Shown here piece by piece: positions 26,271-35,437 of a stretch of DNA of 64,000 nt (positions are counted from its first letter, which is position 1; every line of letters begins with the position of its first letter). This DNA comes from Haloarcula amylovorans (GTDB lineage: Archaea > Halobacteriota > Halobacteria > Halobacteriales > Haloarculaceae). A program made the translations under genes and the position numbers. Below the pieces are notes generated by a model. The model did not search any database, was not told the DNA's origin, and worked only from the letters and a program-made list of their open reading frames with translations. The stretch spans positions 124,001 through 188,000 of the forward strand of contig NZ_SRIF01000003.1 of the NCBI RefSeq assembly GCF_004681185.1. The letters are read 5' to 3'.

Positions 26271-29165
26271 ATGGCTGCTGCAACGAGTGACATACGCATA
26301 CTCTCTATTGGGCCCTGCCTTGAATCCGCTGGGACGCTCGCAGAACCACTCGAACGTGCGGGCTTTTCAGTCGAAGCAACTGCTGATCCAGCCACCTGTG
26401 TTGAGAAGCTATCAGCAGGGGTGGAGTGTGTCGTCAGTACGTACCTCCTCGACGATACCAACGGTGTGGCACTACTCCGTAATGTCCGTACCGCTCACCC
26501 CGACTTACCCTTCGTTCTCTGCGCGCGGGAGGGGAGCGAACAGATTGCTAGTAAAGCCATCGAGGCTGACGTGACAGCGTATCTGCCGACCGACGGACGT
26601 GTCCCTCCCGACCTCCCACAGCGTGTCACAAACGCTGTCGAAACGGCTCGCGTGACCGAGAATCCGCAACGAGAACTGGACCACGCCCCCGAGCGCCAAC
26701 GGTACGAACAGGCGTTGCTTGAGGCCCACGATCTGCTTGTTGACAATGACCGCTCTTTTACCGCACGTATCGATGCACTGCTGGAACTCGGCCGTGAGAC
26801 GCTTGGAACCGAGTACGCAACTCTCTCCCGCGTCGACGATGCGGAGTACGTTTTCGAAGCGGTTGCTGCTCCACATGATACCAACGTTCAGTCTGGAGAG
26901 CGGGTCCCATTGGAAGTGACAAACTGTGAGCGCGTTGTCGAAACAGAACAACCGCTCGTGCTCCCTGACGTGCAAGCAGACGCCCCAGAGCTTGCGGCGC
27001 GGGCAGGGAACGTCGAGTTGGGAATCTCCTGCTATCTGGGTGTCCCCGTTTTCGTCGATGGTCACGTCACTGGAACGCTCTGCTTCTACGATACACACGC
27101 ACGGTCCGAGTTCACCGAGCAAGCAGTGTCGTTCGTCAAACGCCTCGGGAGCTGGATGACCCACGAAATAACGCACCACAGGCAGGCCACCCACTTGACC
27201 GCAATAGAGACTGCCTTTCCTGATATCGGATTCCAGCTCGACGATGACGGACGATATCTGGATTGCTTTGTTAGCCCTGCCACATCGAACCTTCTGTATA
27301 CTGACCCCAAGGAGTTTCTCGGCCAGCGGGTCCAGGATGTACTGCCGACTGAGACTGCAGAGACGGTTCTCACTGCTATTCAGGACGCCATCGAAACGGA
27401 CCACCTCGAGACCATCGAGTACGAACTTCCGGTTCCAGCGGGAACTCGCTGGTTCGAAGCACGAATCGCTCCGGTCTCAGCAGCAGGCTATGGCCAAGAA
27501 AGCGTCATTTTTGTTGCACGAGATATCACCGACCGGAAGGCCCGTGAAGAGAAGTTAGCGACGGCTGAAGCTATGTTTCAGAACGCACAGGATGGGATGT
27601 TCCTTATTGATGTTACTGATGATGTCAATTTCCGCATCCAGCGTGTAAACCAGACCTACGAAGAGTTGACGGGCTGTTCGGCCGACAGGTTACACGGATG
27701 CACACCGAGTGAGCTCGTTGGAGATGATGCGGGAGCTGAAATCATCGCGAGATATCGACGCTGTGTGGAACAGGGGGACCCACTCGAATACGAAGAGTCG
27801 CTACCGATATCTGGTACCGCAACGCATTGGCACACCAAAATCGCGCCAATCAGTGATGACGGGACAGTCACCAAACTCGTTGGTGCCACACGCGACATTA
27901 CTGAACAGAAAGAGCGGGAGTTGGCACTCGAAGAGCAACACCAAGAGTTAGCTAAGCTCCACCGTATCAATACGCTCATCCACGGGATTACACAAGCGTT
28001 GCAAAACACCAAGACACGTACTGCAATCGAGACTGCAGTTTGTTCGCACCTCACGGAGTCGGATCTGTACCAAGCTGCATGGATCGGAACACAAGGAGAC
28101 GACGCGGCACGCGGGACAGAGTCCACTGTTGTCCCACAAACAGGCGCTGGCAACAGTTGGCAAGAGATAGACGAAATACCGACCGAACACCGCATGGTGG
28201 CCAAAGAGGCGCTCCACACTGATGAAGCCGAACGTATCGACGATATCACACTCGATGCGCCAGCTCCAGATGCCCATTCGCAAGGTGACCAAACGCAGCC
28301 CGACCACTCTCTCGTCTCTATTCCACTCACGGCCGGCGGAACCACGTATGGTGTCCTCGTAGTATATGCACCGCTCGAACATACCGTTACGGACGAAGAG
28401 AAAGGCGTCCTCACAGACCTAGGACAGATAATTGCGTTGGCTATTCAGCGCGTCCAGAGTCAGCGCTCGCTGACTGCCGAAACGGCCATGGAACTCCGAC
28501 TACAGATCCCTGATTCGGGGAGTCTCTTTGGGGAAGTGAGTGCGGAGCTAGACTGTGAACTCACGTTCGAACGGTGGATTCCAGTCGATTCCAAGCATGG
28601 GTTACAGTACATCTCTGTCCGAGATGCTGAGCCAGCTGCAGTGCTCGAACACCTGACTGCAGCTTCATTCGTCGAGACGGGGGCCGTGATACACGAAGCA
28701 GACGAAACGACCGATCAACAATCATATATCGAGATACGGATCTGTGATATCGATCAAAGCATCATCAGTAGGCTCGCGGAGCACGGGGCTTCGATTACGG
28801 CAGCGAACGCTAGAGACGGCGATACGTATGTCACTGCGGAGCTATCTCCCGAAAGTGATATCCGAGCTATCGTGACGGCCCTGCAGGAAGTCGTGCCGAC
28901 GATAAACCTACTTGGCAAGCAAGTGATCAACCAGCCGATACGAGCCGTTCCAGAGATAAAACGACAGGTCAGCGAGCAGTTAACGACGAAGCAGCGAGCT
29001 GCGCTCAGTACGGCGTATACACGAGGGTACTATGCGTGGCCACGAGAGAGTACCGCCGAGGAGATCGCCCAGACAATGGAGATCGCGTCCTCGACGTTCC
29101 ATTTCCATCTCCGACACGCACTCGACAACCTGTTGACGTCGTTCTTCGAGGATGATTGCCAATAG
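26271..29165 (+). CDS. Multi-sensor regulator: REC, GAF, PAS domains with bacterio-opsin-activator HTH
   Basis: A 964-residue haloarchaeal regulator. It has a receiver-like domain at about residues 4-130 (VVSTYLLDDTNGVALLRNVR supplies the expected acidic pocket), a GAF domain at about 150-305, and two PAS domains at about 310-425 and 430-550, each closing with a RDIT-type end. A second GAF domain spans about 560-725. A bacterio-opsin-activator domain and the HTH-10 domain form the C-terminus (LTTKQRAALSTAYTRGYYAW, EEIAQTMEIASSTFHFHLRH). The layout matches Bat-type regulators that join redox, light or ligand sensing to DNA binding in one protein. No histidine kinase domain is present. The gene stands alone and its target is unknown. 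Confidence 0.92.
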   Translation: MAAATSDIRILSIGPCLESAGTLAEPLERAGFSVEATADPATCVEKLSAGVECVVSTYLLDDTNGVALLRNVRTAHPDLPFVLCAREGSEQIASKAIEADVTAYLPTDGRVPPDLPQRVTNAVETARVTENPQRELDHAPERQRYEQALLEAHDLLVDNDRSFTARIDALLELGRETLGTEYATLSRVDDAEYVFEAVAAPHDTNVQSGERVPLEVTNCERVVETEQPLVLPDVQADAPELAARAGNVELGISCYLGVPVFVDGHVTGTLCFYDTHARSEFTEQAVSFVKRLGSWMTHEITHHRQATHLTAIETAFPDIGFQLDDDGRYLDCFVSPATSNLLYTDPKEFLGQRVQDVLPTETAETVLTAIQDAIETDHLETIEYELPVPAGTRWFEARIAPVSAAGYGQESVIFVARDITDRKAREEKLATAEAMFQNAQDGMFLIDVTDDVNFRIQRVNQTYEELTGCSADRLHGCTPSELVGDDAGAEIIARYRRCVEQGDPLEYEESLPISGTATHWHTKIAPISDDGTVTKLVGATRDITEQKERELALEEQHQELAKLHRINTLIHGITQALQNTKTRTAIETAVCSHLTESDLYQAAWIGTQGDDAARGTESTVVPQTGAGNSWQEIDEIPTEHRMVAKEALHTDEAERIDDITLDAPAPDAHSQGDQTQPDHSLVSIPLTAGGTTYGVLVVYAPLEHTVTDEEKGVLTDLGQIIALAIQRVQSQRSLTAETAMELRLQIPDSGSLFGEVSAELDCELTFERWIPVDSKHGLQYISVRDAEPAAVLEHLTAASFVETGAVIHEADETTDQQSYIEIRICDIDQSIISRLAEHGASITAANARDGDTYVTAELSPESDIRAIVTALQEVVPTINLLGKQVINQPIRAVPEIKRQVSEQLTTKQRAALSTAYTRGYYAWPRESTAEEIAQTMEIASSTFHFHLRHALDNLLTSFFEDDCQ

Positions 29166-29442
29166 CCCGCTGGCTCCCATGCTAAGCGTGTCTCGGTAGG
29201 AACTGGGAGACACCCCCCTGGTGGAGACCGGATCGGTCTAGATACGTCTAGGTCAGATTTCTATCTCCTTCGCCCCTGGATTCGGATGTGTCTCTCTACT
29301 ACAACGAATATTCGGAATGGACTGAACTCCGGCTCATCGCTGGTGACATGCGGTCCTTTGACGTGTTCCTGAAATCGGGGTTTCAGCAATCACGGGATTG
29401 CGCGACCCCAAGCAGACGGGACGTTGTTGCCGGAGGCAGACA

Positions 29443-29655
29443 ATGAGTACTCGGGATCCGCTCTCGGCCCATGTCCGCATTCTCGAAGCGACGGCACAGC
29501 TAAACCGAGCGACGGCAACACTCGACGACGAGGACAATGAGTTGGCGGCGGTCCTCGACGAGCTGACCGACGAAGTTGCTGCAATCGGTTCCCTCCTCGA
29601 GGCCAGTAACGCGGATGCAAGAGCCAAACGATACGAGAGTGATTCCAGATGGTGA
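29443..29655 (+). CDS. Small helical haloarchaeal protein coupled to the DUF7344 gene
   Basis: A 70-residue, strongly helical protein (MSTRDPLSAHVRILEATAQL then NRATATLDDEDNELAAVL). Its stop overlaps the ATG of the DUF7344 gene by 7 bases, so the two are translated together. The ATG at 29443 is preferred over 29398 because haloarchaeal composition starts there. The function is unknown; a partner or antagonist of the DUF7344 protein is a reasonable guess from coupling. Confidence 0.6.
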   Translation: MSTRDPLSAHVRILEATAQLNRATATLDDEDNELAAVLDELTDEVAAIGSLLEASNADARAKRYESDSRW

Positions 29656-30044
29656 CACGTCCCAGCGGTGCGACAGACGAGCCATGTCCGCTGCCAATTA
29701 ATGACCGATTCGACCTTCTCTCGTCACACTATCGCCGATACACACTCTACAGCTTGTCACTCTTTACACTCCCCGTGAGCTTGCCACGTGTCGCAGATGC
29801 CGTTACTGAGCTGCTCTACGAAATGCCGGCAGACGAGATCGACGAGCGACGGCTCTCAGTCTATCTAACGTTGTACCACAGTCATATCCCTCGCCTTGCC
29901 GACGCTGAGGTAGTAACCTACAACCAGGAAGACGATACGATCACACTTGGGCCAAACATGTCTCATCTCTCGCCATTACTCGAGCAGACCCTTACCGAGG
30001 AATTTCCCCAGGGGATTAAGGCCCATTTATTGGGGGCTAGGTAG
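29649..30044 (+). CDS. DUF7344-type winged-helix protein
   Basis: A 131-residue protein with the haloarchaeal DUF7344 pattern. It begins with a helix-turn-helix start like FDLLSSHYRRYTLYSLSLFT, contains LSVYLTLYHSHIPRLADAEV, and ends in a wing strand VVTYNQEDDTITLGPN. Such proteins are presumed DNA-binding regulators. The gene overlaps the small upstream gene and is followed at once by two hairpins that could end transcription. Confidence 0.75.
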   Translation: MVTRPSGATDEPCPLPINDRFDLLSSHYRRYTLYSLSLFTLPVSLPRVADAVTELLYEMPADEIDERRLSVYLTLYHSHIPRLADAEVVTYNQEDDTITLGPNMSHLSPLLEQTLTEEFPQGIKAHLLGAR

Positions 30045-30072
30045 CTCTGTCGAAACGTTCGTTCGATAGAGC
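30044..30072 (+). terminator. Hairpin directly after the DUF7344 stop codon
   Basis: gctctgtcgaa and ttcgatagagc form an 11-bp stem (one G-T pair) with a 7-base loop, starting at the last base of the stop codon. No T-run follows, so it is a possible RNA 3' structure rather than a classical terminator. Confidence 0.4.
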
Positions 30073-30088
30073 ATGGTTTGAGCCTTAA

Positions 30089-30120
30089 CATCCTCCTCTG
30101 CGTGAACGCGGAGGAGGATG
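30089..30120 (+). mobile_element. Strong 14-bp hairpin resembling a tnpB-element right end
   Basis: catcctcctctgcg and cgcggaggaggatg pair over 14 bp (one G-T) around the loop tgaa, followed by tcaactc. The ending ggaggatgtcaa is the form seen at the right ends of haloarchaeal IS200/IS605 elements. No transposase is next to it. It may also end transcription of the upstream pair. Confidence 0.5.
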
Positions 30121-30259
30121 TCAACTCGTCTCATCGGTCAAGCAACGGAACACATACAGATATTGATATCACGATGAAGGCGGGATTCGAATGGACGGAT
30201 TAGGTGTACACCCCGCTTTCTCGAATAGAGCTATAGTGGGGATAGACTATTGTTAACAT

Positions 30260-31312
30260 ATGGTATCTGCTCTCGTCATTGGAGGAACCGGGTTCATCGG
30301 TCGCCACACTGCCGAGGAGCTGCACGATAACGGATACGAAGTCACGACGCTCAGTCGCAGTACGCCGGAGCGTGAGTTCACTGACCGGGACGCTATAACG
30401 CACATCAGCGCCGATCGCACCGATGACGCCGCTCTCAGGGATGTCGCCCATCAAGTCGAGCCGGTGATCGTCATCGATTGTGCCGCATTTTATCCCGACG
30501 ATGTTCAAGCGGTCCTGGACGTCTTCGCCGACGTGGATGTATACGTCTACGTTTCCAGCGGTGCTGTGTATAGTGTCCAGGAGATTCCGAAACGCGAGGA
30601 CGAGACGCCGCTGCACGACTGCACATCAGAGCAAGCAGCAGACGACTCGATGGCGAGTTACGGCCCGCGCAAAGCCGAATGTGATCGGATTACGACCGAA
30701 GCCGCCGAGCGCGGTATCCCAGCCATGAGCGTTCGCCCGACAGTCGTATACGGACCCCAACCCGGCGACAGCGCCCCGCTAGATGATGCCCCCGCGTGGG
30801 CTGAGGACATGCCCGGCATCCAGACCCACCACGACTACTGGATCGATCGGATCAACCGGTACGACAAGATCGTCGTGCCAGGCGATGGCACGGCCATCTG
30901 GCACCGGGTCTACGTCGAAGATCTGGCGAGGGCGCTCAGGGTGGTCGCCGAAGACGGCGAGCCAGGAGAGGCATACAACGCCGGTGATCGGCGCGTCTGC
31001 ACGCTTGGGGACGTGATCGAGTTGATCGCCGACGCGCTCGATACGACGATAGAAGTCATTCACGCGAGTCGCCGCGAACTCGGACAGGTCGGCCTCACAC
31101 CGAACGACTTCATCATGTATCACCATCCGATGACGGAGTATCCCCACGTTGTCGATACGTGTAAACTCGCGTCGTTGGGGTGGGACTCGACCTTCGTCGA
31201 GGCCGCCATGGAACGGACGGTCGAAGAGTCTCTGGCGAGTAATCGGGACGGGAGCACCCACGATCCGGGGCGTGAGGCCGAGGAACGCCTCCTCGATGCG
31301 ATAGTCGGGTAA
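30260..31312 (+). CDS. NAD-dependent epimerase/dehydratase (extended SDR)
   Basis: A 350-residue extended short-chain dehydrogenase. The Rossmann nucleotide motif VIGGTGFIGRHTAEEL is at residues 6-21, and VYVYVSSGAVY supplies the conserved serine and tyrosine strand. SYGPRKAECDR gives the catalytic Tyr-x3-Lys in the form YGPRK. MSVRPTVVYGPQPGD and EAYNAGD are typical substrate-domain sequences. It probably changes a nucleotide sugar or related metabolite, but the substrate is not evident. The gene is monocistronic, with its start (gttaacatATG) preceded by an AT-rich patch that could be a leaderless promoter. Confidence 0.9.
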   Translation: MVSALVIGGTGFIGRHTAEELHDNGYEVTTLSRSTPEREFTDRDAITHISADRTDDAALRDVAHQVEPVIVIDCAAFYPDDVQAVLDVFADVDVYVYVSSGAVYSVQEIPKREDETPLHDCTSEQAADDSMASYGPRKAECDRITTEAAERGIPAMSVRPTVVYGPQPGDSAPLDDAPAWAEDMPGIQTHHDYWIDRINRYDKIVVPGDGTAIWHRVYVEDLARALRVVAEDGEPGEAYNAGDRRVCTLGDVIELIADALDTTIEVIHASRRELGQVGLTPNDFIMYHHPMTEYPHVVDTCKLASLGWDSTFVEAAMERTVEESLASNRDGSTHDPGREAEERLLDAIVG

Positions 31313-31334
31313 CCATCCTCTCCTGAGACGGGAT

Positions 31335-31650
31335 TCAGAAGCGACGTACTTCCTCCTGGGCTACGTCATCCTCTGGGTATGGGTAGTGAGCCGTCCGACC
31401 GATTGCTCGCACGACTGCGGCGAGAGCGGGAAATAGGACGCGCTGGATAGAGCGTGGTGGCCGTGCAGGAACGATTACATCCGGAGACTCTCGAAGCAGC
31501 AGGACCGTCTGCAGCAGGTTGCTGAGGCCCGAGTGGCCCCTGTAGGCGTGGGCGGCGGCGAACCGTGCGATCAATGCCTCCCACCACCGTCCGGGCGGGG
31601 TTACCTCGCGCCGGAAGCGAGCTGGGAGGCAAGAGGTCACGCGAATACCT
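31335..31650 (-). pseudogene. C-terminal remnant of a cupin-type protein
   Basis: Minus-strand sequence VTPPGRWWEALIARFAAAHA, then GLSNLLQTVLLLRESPDVIV and IQRVLFPALAAVVRAIGRTA, resembles the helical C-terminal region that follows the cupin barrel in a class of small haloarchaeal and bacterial cupins. The metal-binding barrel itself is missing upstream, where the sequence turns into the promoter of the divergent FilR1-type gene. Truncation looks real. Confidence 0.4.
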
Positions 31651-31762
31651 CGGCGTCTGCAACTGGGTTGTCTGATGAGATACGCGCTATGGTCTTCAAT
31701 AGCGTCCAGAAAGGCCTCTGTCGCCAACACAGGGATTCAGAGAAGGGCCACCCAATGCTATT

Positions 31763-31779
31763 TATCGTGGTGCACGATA
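31763..31779. promoter_or_regulatory. Palindrome upstream of the FilR1-type regulator (candidate operator)
   Basis: tatcgtg-gtg-cacgata is a perfect 7-bp inverted repeat with a 3-base spacer, ending 9 bases before the ATG at 31789 and next to the AT-rich ctatttat. A site there would cover the start of a leaderless transcript, which suits autorepression by the encoded HTH protein. Confidence 0.45.
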
Positions 31780-31788
31780 ACAAATAAC

Positions 31789-32670
31789 ATGGACACGGCT
31801 CTCGACGACGTTGCATTCCTCGCGTTATCAGAGAACCGTATTGCACTCCTCGACGCCCTGAGTGACGAGCAAACGCACAGCCGCGATGAGTTAATGGAGA
31901 CTACCGACGTCTCGCGGCCGACCCTCGCACGTATTCTCGACGACCTCGACAGCCGAGCCTGGATTACGCAACACGGCCAGGAGTGTCGGATTACCGAGCT
32001 CGGCGCGTGGGTTCACGAGGAGTTCACCAACCTCCTAGAGATGATGGCCACCGCGAACCAGTTACGGGATTTCGTGCGATGGATGCCAGCAGACGCCATC
32101 GACCACGGTCTTGTTCGGCAGTTAGACGACGCGGAACTCGTGTTTGCAACCGAAAGCGACCCGACGGCCCCGATCAGGCGCGCAGGCGAACACGTACGGG
32201 ATGGGACGCGGCTTCGATTTCTCACAACTCAGGTCTCCGTGTCGTATTTCGCCGCTATGAGAGATGCGGTATTGAACAATGATATGAGCGCTATAGGGGT
32301 TGTGACACCAGCTGTCTGTAAGACACTCCGGAACGATTTCACTCTGACATCGCTCTCTCGGGACCTGGCCGAATCGGATTCCGTGAGATTCTTGCTCACG
32401 GTGGACCCCCCGCCGATACTCCAAATCGTCGATAGCACCGTTGGCATCGGCCTCGTGGATACTGGTAAAAATCCCCGAGGATTGATCCTCAGCGACGACG
32501 GTGGCGTTCTCGCTTGGGCCGAACGGACCTTCGAGTCGTACCGAGAGGACGCTACTCGCCTCTCATCGGATAAAATTACACAGAGACAGGGACCATCTCA
32601 CGACTCCGAGTCTACGGAAGAGGCCGAAGATCTCGTTGATGAATTACTGGAGTCATCCAGCGATCGTTGA
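31789..32670 (+). CDS. Winged-helix regulator with FilR1/DUF1724 domain
   Basis: A 293-residue regulator. A winged helix occupies about residues 5-85 (LSENRIALLDALSDEQTHSR, then SRPTLARILDDLDSRAW). The methanogenesis-regulator FilR1-type domain follows at about 120-265 (LRFLTTQVSVSYFAAMRDAV and FLLTVDPPPILQIVDSTVGI, ending in a WAERTFESYREDA helix). This architecture is common in haloarchaea. The ATG at 31789 is chosen because the winged helix starts there and the palindrome lies just upstream. Its neighbour, the ester-cyclase/FAD-oxidase fusion gene 145 bp downstream on the same strand, is a plausible target. Confidence 0.85.
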   Translation: MDTALDDVAFLALSENRIALLDALSDEQTHSRDELMETTDVSRPTLARILDDLDSRAWITQHGQECRITELGAWVHEEFTNLLEMMATANQLRDFVRWMPADAIDHGLVRQLDDAELVFATESDPTAPIRRAGEHVRDGTRLRFLTTQVSVSYFAAMRDAVLNNDMSAIGVVTPAVCKTLRNDFTLTSLSRDLAESDSVRFLLTVDPPPILQIVDSTVGIGLVDTGKNPRGLILSDDGGVLAWAERTFESYREDATRLSSDKITQRQGPSHDSESTEEAEDLVDELLESSSDR

Positions 32671-32814
32671 TAGTAATCATCTACGCCGGCCAGCGTGACC
32701 GAGAACCTCAACTACTGATCCGCTGTCCACCCCGTGAACATTTCTCACGGGATACGGCGATGGGCCGTTCTGCCGTATCCGAGCCTGGCCTCCAGCGGCT
32801 TGGGGCCAGCAACC

Positions 32815-34674
32815 ATGGCGACACCAGAACAAGACAACAAGGAGCACGCCCGCCGATTCAACGAAGAGGTCTGGGGAAAATCCAACCTCGATGCGATCGA
32901 TCACCTCGTTGCAGACGATTTCGTCGGATATAATCCCGCCCGTCCGGAACCACTTCGTGGTGCAGACGGCGTCCGCGAAGTCGCCGAGCTGCTACAAGCA
33001 GCGTTTCCAGACTGTGAGGTCGAACTCGAACAGGTTCTCGCTGACGGTGACTGGCTGACGCAACGGGTAACGGTCTCTGCCACGCACGAAGGCGAATTCA
33101 TGGGCATTGCTCCGACCGGGAAACAAGTAGAAATCACGGGAATAAGCGTCACACGCTTCGAGGATGGGAAGTGGGTCGAGGGATACGAATTGTGGGACAT
33201 TTTTGGATTGCTCCAACAACTCGGCATCACCGAATTGCCCGTTGATACGACCGGGGAACCAGAGCAGTCGTCAACGCCTACCCACAGCCAACCGTTCTCG
33301 GAGAGTGCCGTCGAGAACCTCAGAGAACAGGCCCGTGGTGAGGTGCTGCTCCCTGGGGGCGATGGCTACGACGAGGCTCGAACGATTTGGAACGCAATGA
33401 TCGATCGGCGACCGGCGGTGAGCGTCCGGTGTGCGGGCACCGCCGACGTGATCGGTGCTGTGGACTTCGCCCGCGAACACGACCTGCTGCTCTCAGTCAA
33501 GGGCGGTGGCCACAACGTCTCTGGGAACGCCGTTTGCGATGACGGCATCATGGTCGATCTCTCGCAGATGACGTCGGTGCGGGTCGATCCCACCGCCAAG
33601 ACCGTCCGTGTCGAACCCGGCGTCACCATGGCCGACCTCGATCACGAGACGCAGGCGTACGGCCTCGCCACACCTGGTGGGGTCGTCTCGATGACCGGGG
33701 TCGCGGGACTCACACTCGGTGGTGGGTGGGGGTGGCTTAGTCGGACGTACGGCCTCGCTATTGACAACCTCCGCTCGGTCGATATCGTCACCGCGGACGG
33801 CGAGTTGCGACGCGTGAGCGAGGACGAGAATCCGGACCTCTTCTGGGGCGTTCGCGGCGGCGGCGGCAACTTCGGGATCGCCACATCCTTCGAGTTCGAC
33901 TGCTATGAGGTCGGTCCGGAGGTCCTTGCTGGCTTGATCGTCCATCCGTTCGAGGACGCCGCCGACCTCCTGCGCTTCCACCGGGAGGTCACGGCCGAAG
34001 CGCCGGACGAACTCTGTTGTTACGCCGCGATCTTGACCGCGCCACCGGAACCGTTCCTCCCGGAAGAGGTCCACGGGTCGCCGGTTTTCGCCTTCGCGCT
34101 CTGCTACTCGGGCGACGTCGAGGAGGGCGAGCGAACCGTCAAGTCGCTTCGAGACTACGGCGATCCGATCGCCGATCTCGTCGATACCTACCCGTACACG
34201 GCGTTCCAGCAGATACTAGACGACGGATACCAACCAGGGGTTCGGAACTACTGGAAGTCCCGGTTCATCGACTCGCTGTCGGACGACGCGATTAACCTCG
34301 TCTTGGAGTACGCCGAGTCCCGCCCGTCCCCGCTCACCGAGATCCTGATCGAACATCAAGGAGGCGCGATTACGCAAATCGAACCGGAGGCGACCGCGTA
34401 CTATCACCGGGACGCGGAACTGACCTTCAACATCCTTTCCCGATGGGAAGATCCGACGGAAGACGAGGAACACATCGAATGGACCCAACAGTTCTTCGAG
34501 GCGATGGCGCCGTATTCCGCTAATGGTGTCTACGTGAATTTCCTCGGTGAAGAGGGCGAAGAGCGAGTCAAAGCTGCGTATGGGGACAATTATGATCGAT
34601 TGGTGGAACTCAAGAATACGTACGACCCGGACAACCTCTTCCGGATGAACCAAAATATCAAACCAACCGTCTGA
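32815..34674 (+). CDS. Fusion of SnoaL-like ester cyclase and FAD-binding (BBE-type) oxidoreductase
   Basis: A 619-residue two-domain protein. Residues 1-135 are a SnoaL-like ester cyclase (ARRFNEEVWGKSNLDAIDHL, then THEGEFMGIAPTGKQVEITG). From about 165 on it is a PCMH-type FAD oxidase: SVKGGGHNVSGNAVCDDGIM carries the conserved His for flavin attachment, TLGGGWGWLSRTYGLAIDNL and GVRGGGGNFGIATSFEF bind the FAD, and the C-terminus has the berberine-bridge segment YDPDNLFRMNQNIKP. Members oxidise sugars, alcohols or polyketide-like compounds with O2. The fusion implies one pathway step feeding another. The ATG at 32815 removes a leader of different composition. The cyclase part is duplicated downstream as a pseudogene. 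Confidence 0.9.
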   Translation: MATPEQDNKEHARRFNEEVWGKSNLDAIDHLVADDFVGYNPARPEPLRGADGVREVAELLQAAFPDCEVELEQVLADGDWLTQRVTVSATHEGEFMGIAPTGKQVEITGISVTRFEDGKWVEGYELWDIFGLLQQLGITELPVDTTGEPEQSSTPTHSQPFSESAVENLREQARGEVLLPGGDGYDEARTIWNAMIDRRPAVSVRCAGTADVIGAVDFAREHDLLLSVKGGGHNVSGNAVCDDGIMVDLSQMTSVRVDPTAKTVRVEPGVTMADLDHETQAYGLATPGGVVSMTGVAGLTLGGGWGWLSRTYGLAIDNLRSVDIVTADGELRRVSEDENPDLFWGVRGGGGNFGIATSFEFDCYEVGPEVLAGLIVHPFEDAADLLRFHREVTAEAPDELCCYAAILTAPPEPFLPEEVHGSPVFAFALCYSGDVEEGERTVKSLRDYGDPIADLVDTYPYTAFQQILDDGYQPGVRNYWKSRFIDSLSDDAINLVLEYAESRPSPLTEILIEHQGGAITQIEPEATAYYHRDAELTFNILSRWEDPTEDEEHIEWTQQFFEAMAPYSANGVYVNFLGEEGEERVKAAYGDNYDRLVELKNTYDPDNLFRMNQNIKPTV

Positions 34675-34759
34675 GAGACGGACCGACGTCCTTCTATATT
34701 ATTTCGGGCATGGACACCAAGAAATCCGTCCGCCTCACTTTTCACGCGTAACTAAACGC

Positions 34760-35051
34760 GACCTGAAAGTGACCGCGAAGGGTTTTCAGATTCCACGGAG
34801 GTGATCCATAACTGTATCGCGGCGGATAATACCGTCACGATGCAATTGACTGAGCGCGGTACCCACGACGGTGAGTTCATGGGAATTGAGCCGACTGGCA
34901 AAGAGTTCGAGATACAGACGACGGCCTTCTTCCACCTAGAGGAGGGAAGGTCGATGACTAGTGGATGCAACGGGACACCCTTGAATTCCTGCAACAACTC
35001 GGTATAACTCCCGAGGACCTCAGTGAAGCTGTGCCGGCCGACGACGACTGA
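34760..35051 (+). pseudogene. Decayed ester-cyclase (SnoaL-like) copy
   Basis: One frame reads TERGTHDGEFMGIEPTGKEF then QTTAFFHLEEG, matching the cyclase domain upstream (THEGEFMGIAPTGKQVEI). After the HLEEG segment the homology moves to the next frame, with GKVDD, stop, WMQRDTLEFLQQLGITPEDL. The N-terminal third is absent. One frameshift and one stop make it a pseudogene. Confidence 0.75.
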
Positions 35052-35202
35052 ATTCGGTTCACCCCCATCCACATCGAAACTGCTTGCTGAATATCCCGAC
35101 TGTACTGAACGGCTCTTGGTGGTCTCATGCCTGAACAGCCGATTCGCTCGCCCGTCAGACCGAAACCCTGAGGCTACGTGACCCTACTTTGATGAACGGT
35201 CC

Positions 35203-35437
35203 GTCACACCCGTTGTGAACCAGAGTTCGGGACTGGTCGCTCCGTTCGTGTTACAAACACTCACTCCACTCCTGCAAGAATAGGGTCGCTCCCGAGTTCT
35301 GCAGCTACCACACAGCCGCGTCGGCGGCGGCAGGGCACGTGCCACCGCGTCCATCGATGTTGGTTCCGTCCCGATTCTCTCCTCAGAGGGTGCTCGTCAC
35401 AGGGTTACCCCGAAGACTCCACCACAACGGGTGTGAC
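35203..35437 (+). repeat. Dispersed inverted-repeat element, copy D (reference copy)
   Basis: A 235-bp segment between gtcacacccgttgtg (35203-35217) and its exact inverted counterpart cacaacgggtgtgac (35423-35437). The right repeat encodes the VTPVV of the coiled-coil protein that ends at 35405. The minus strand also holds an open frame of about 56 codons (ATG 35354 to a stop at 35184) with CGSCRTRERP and CRSGVS, kept open in most other copies. Confidence 0.85.
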
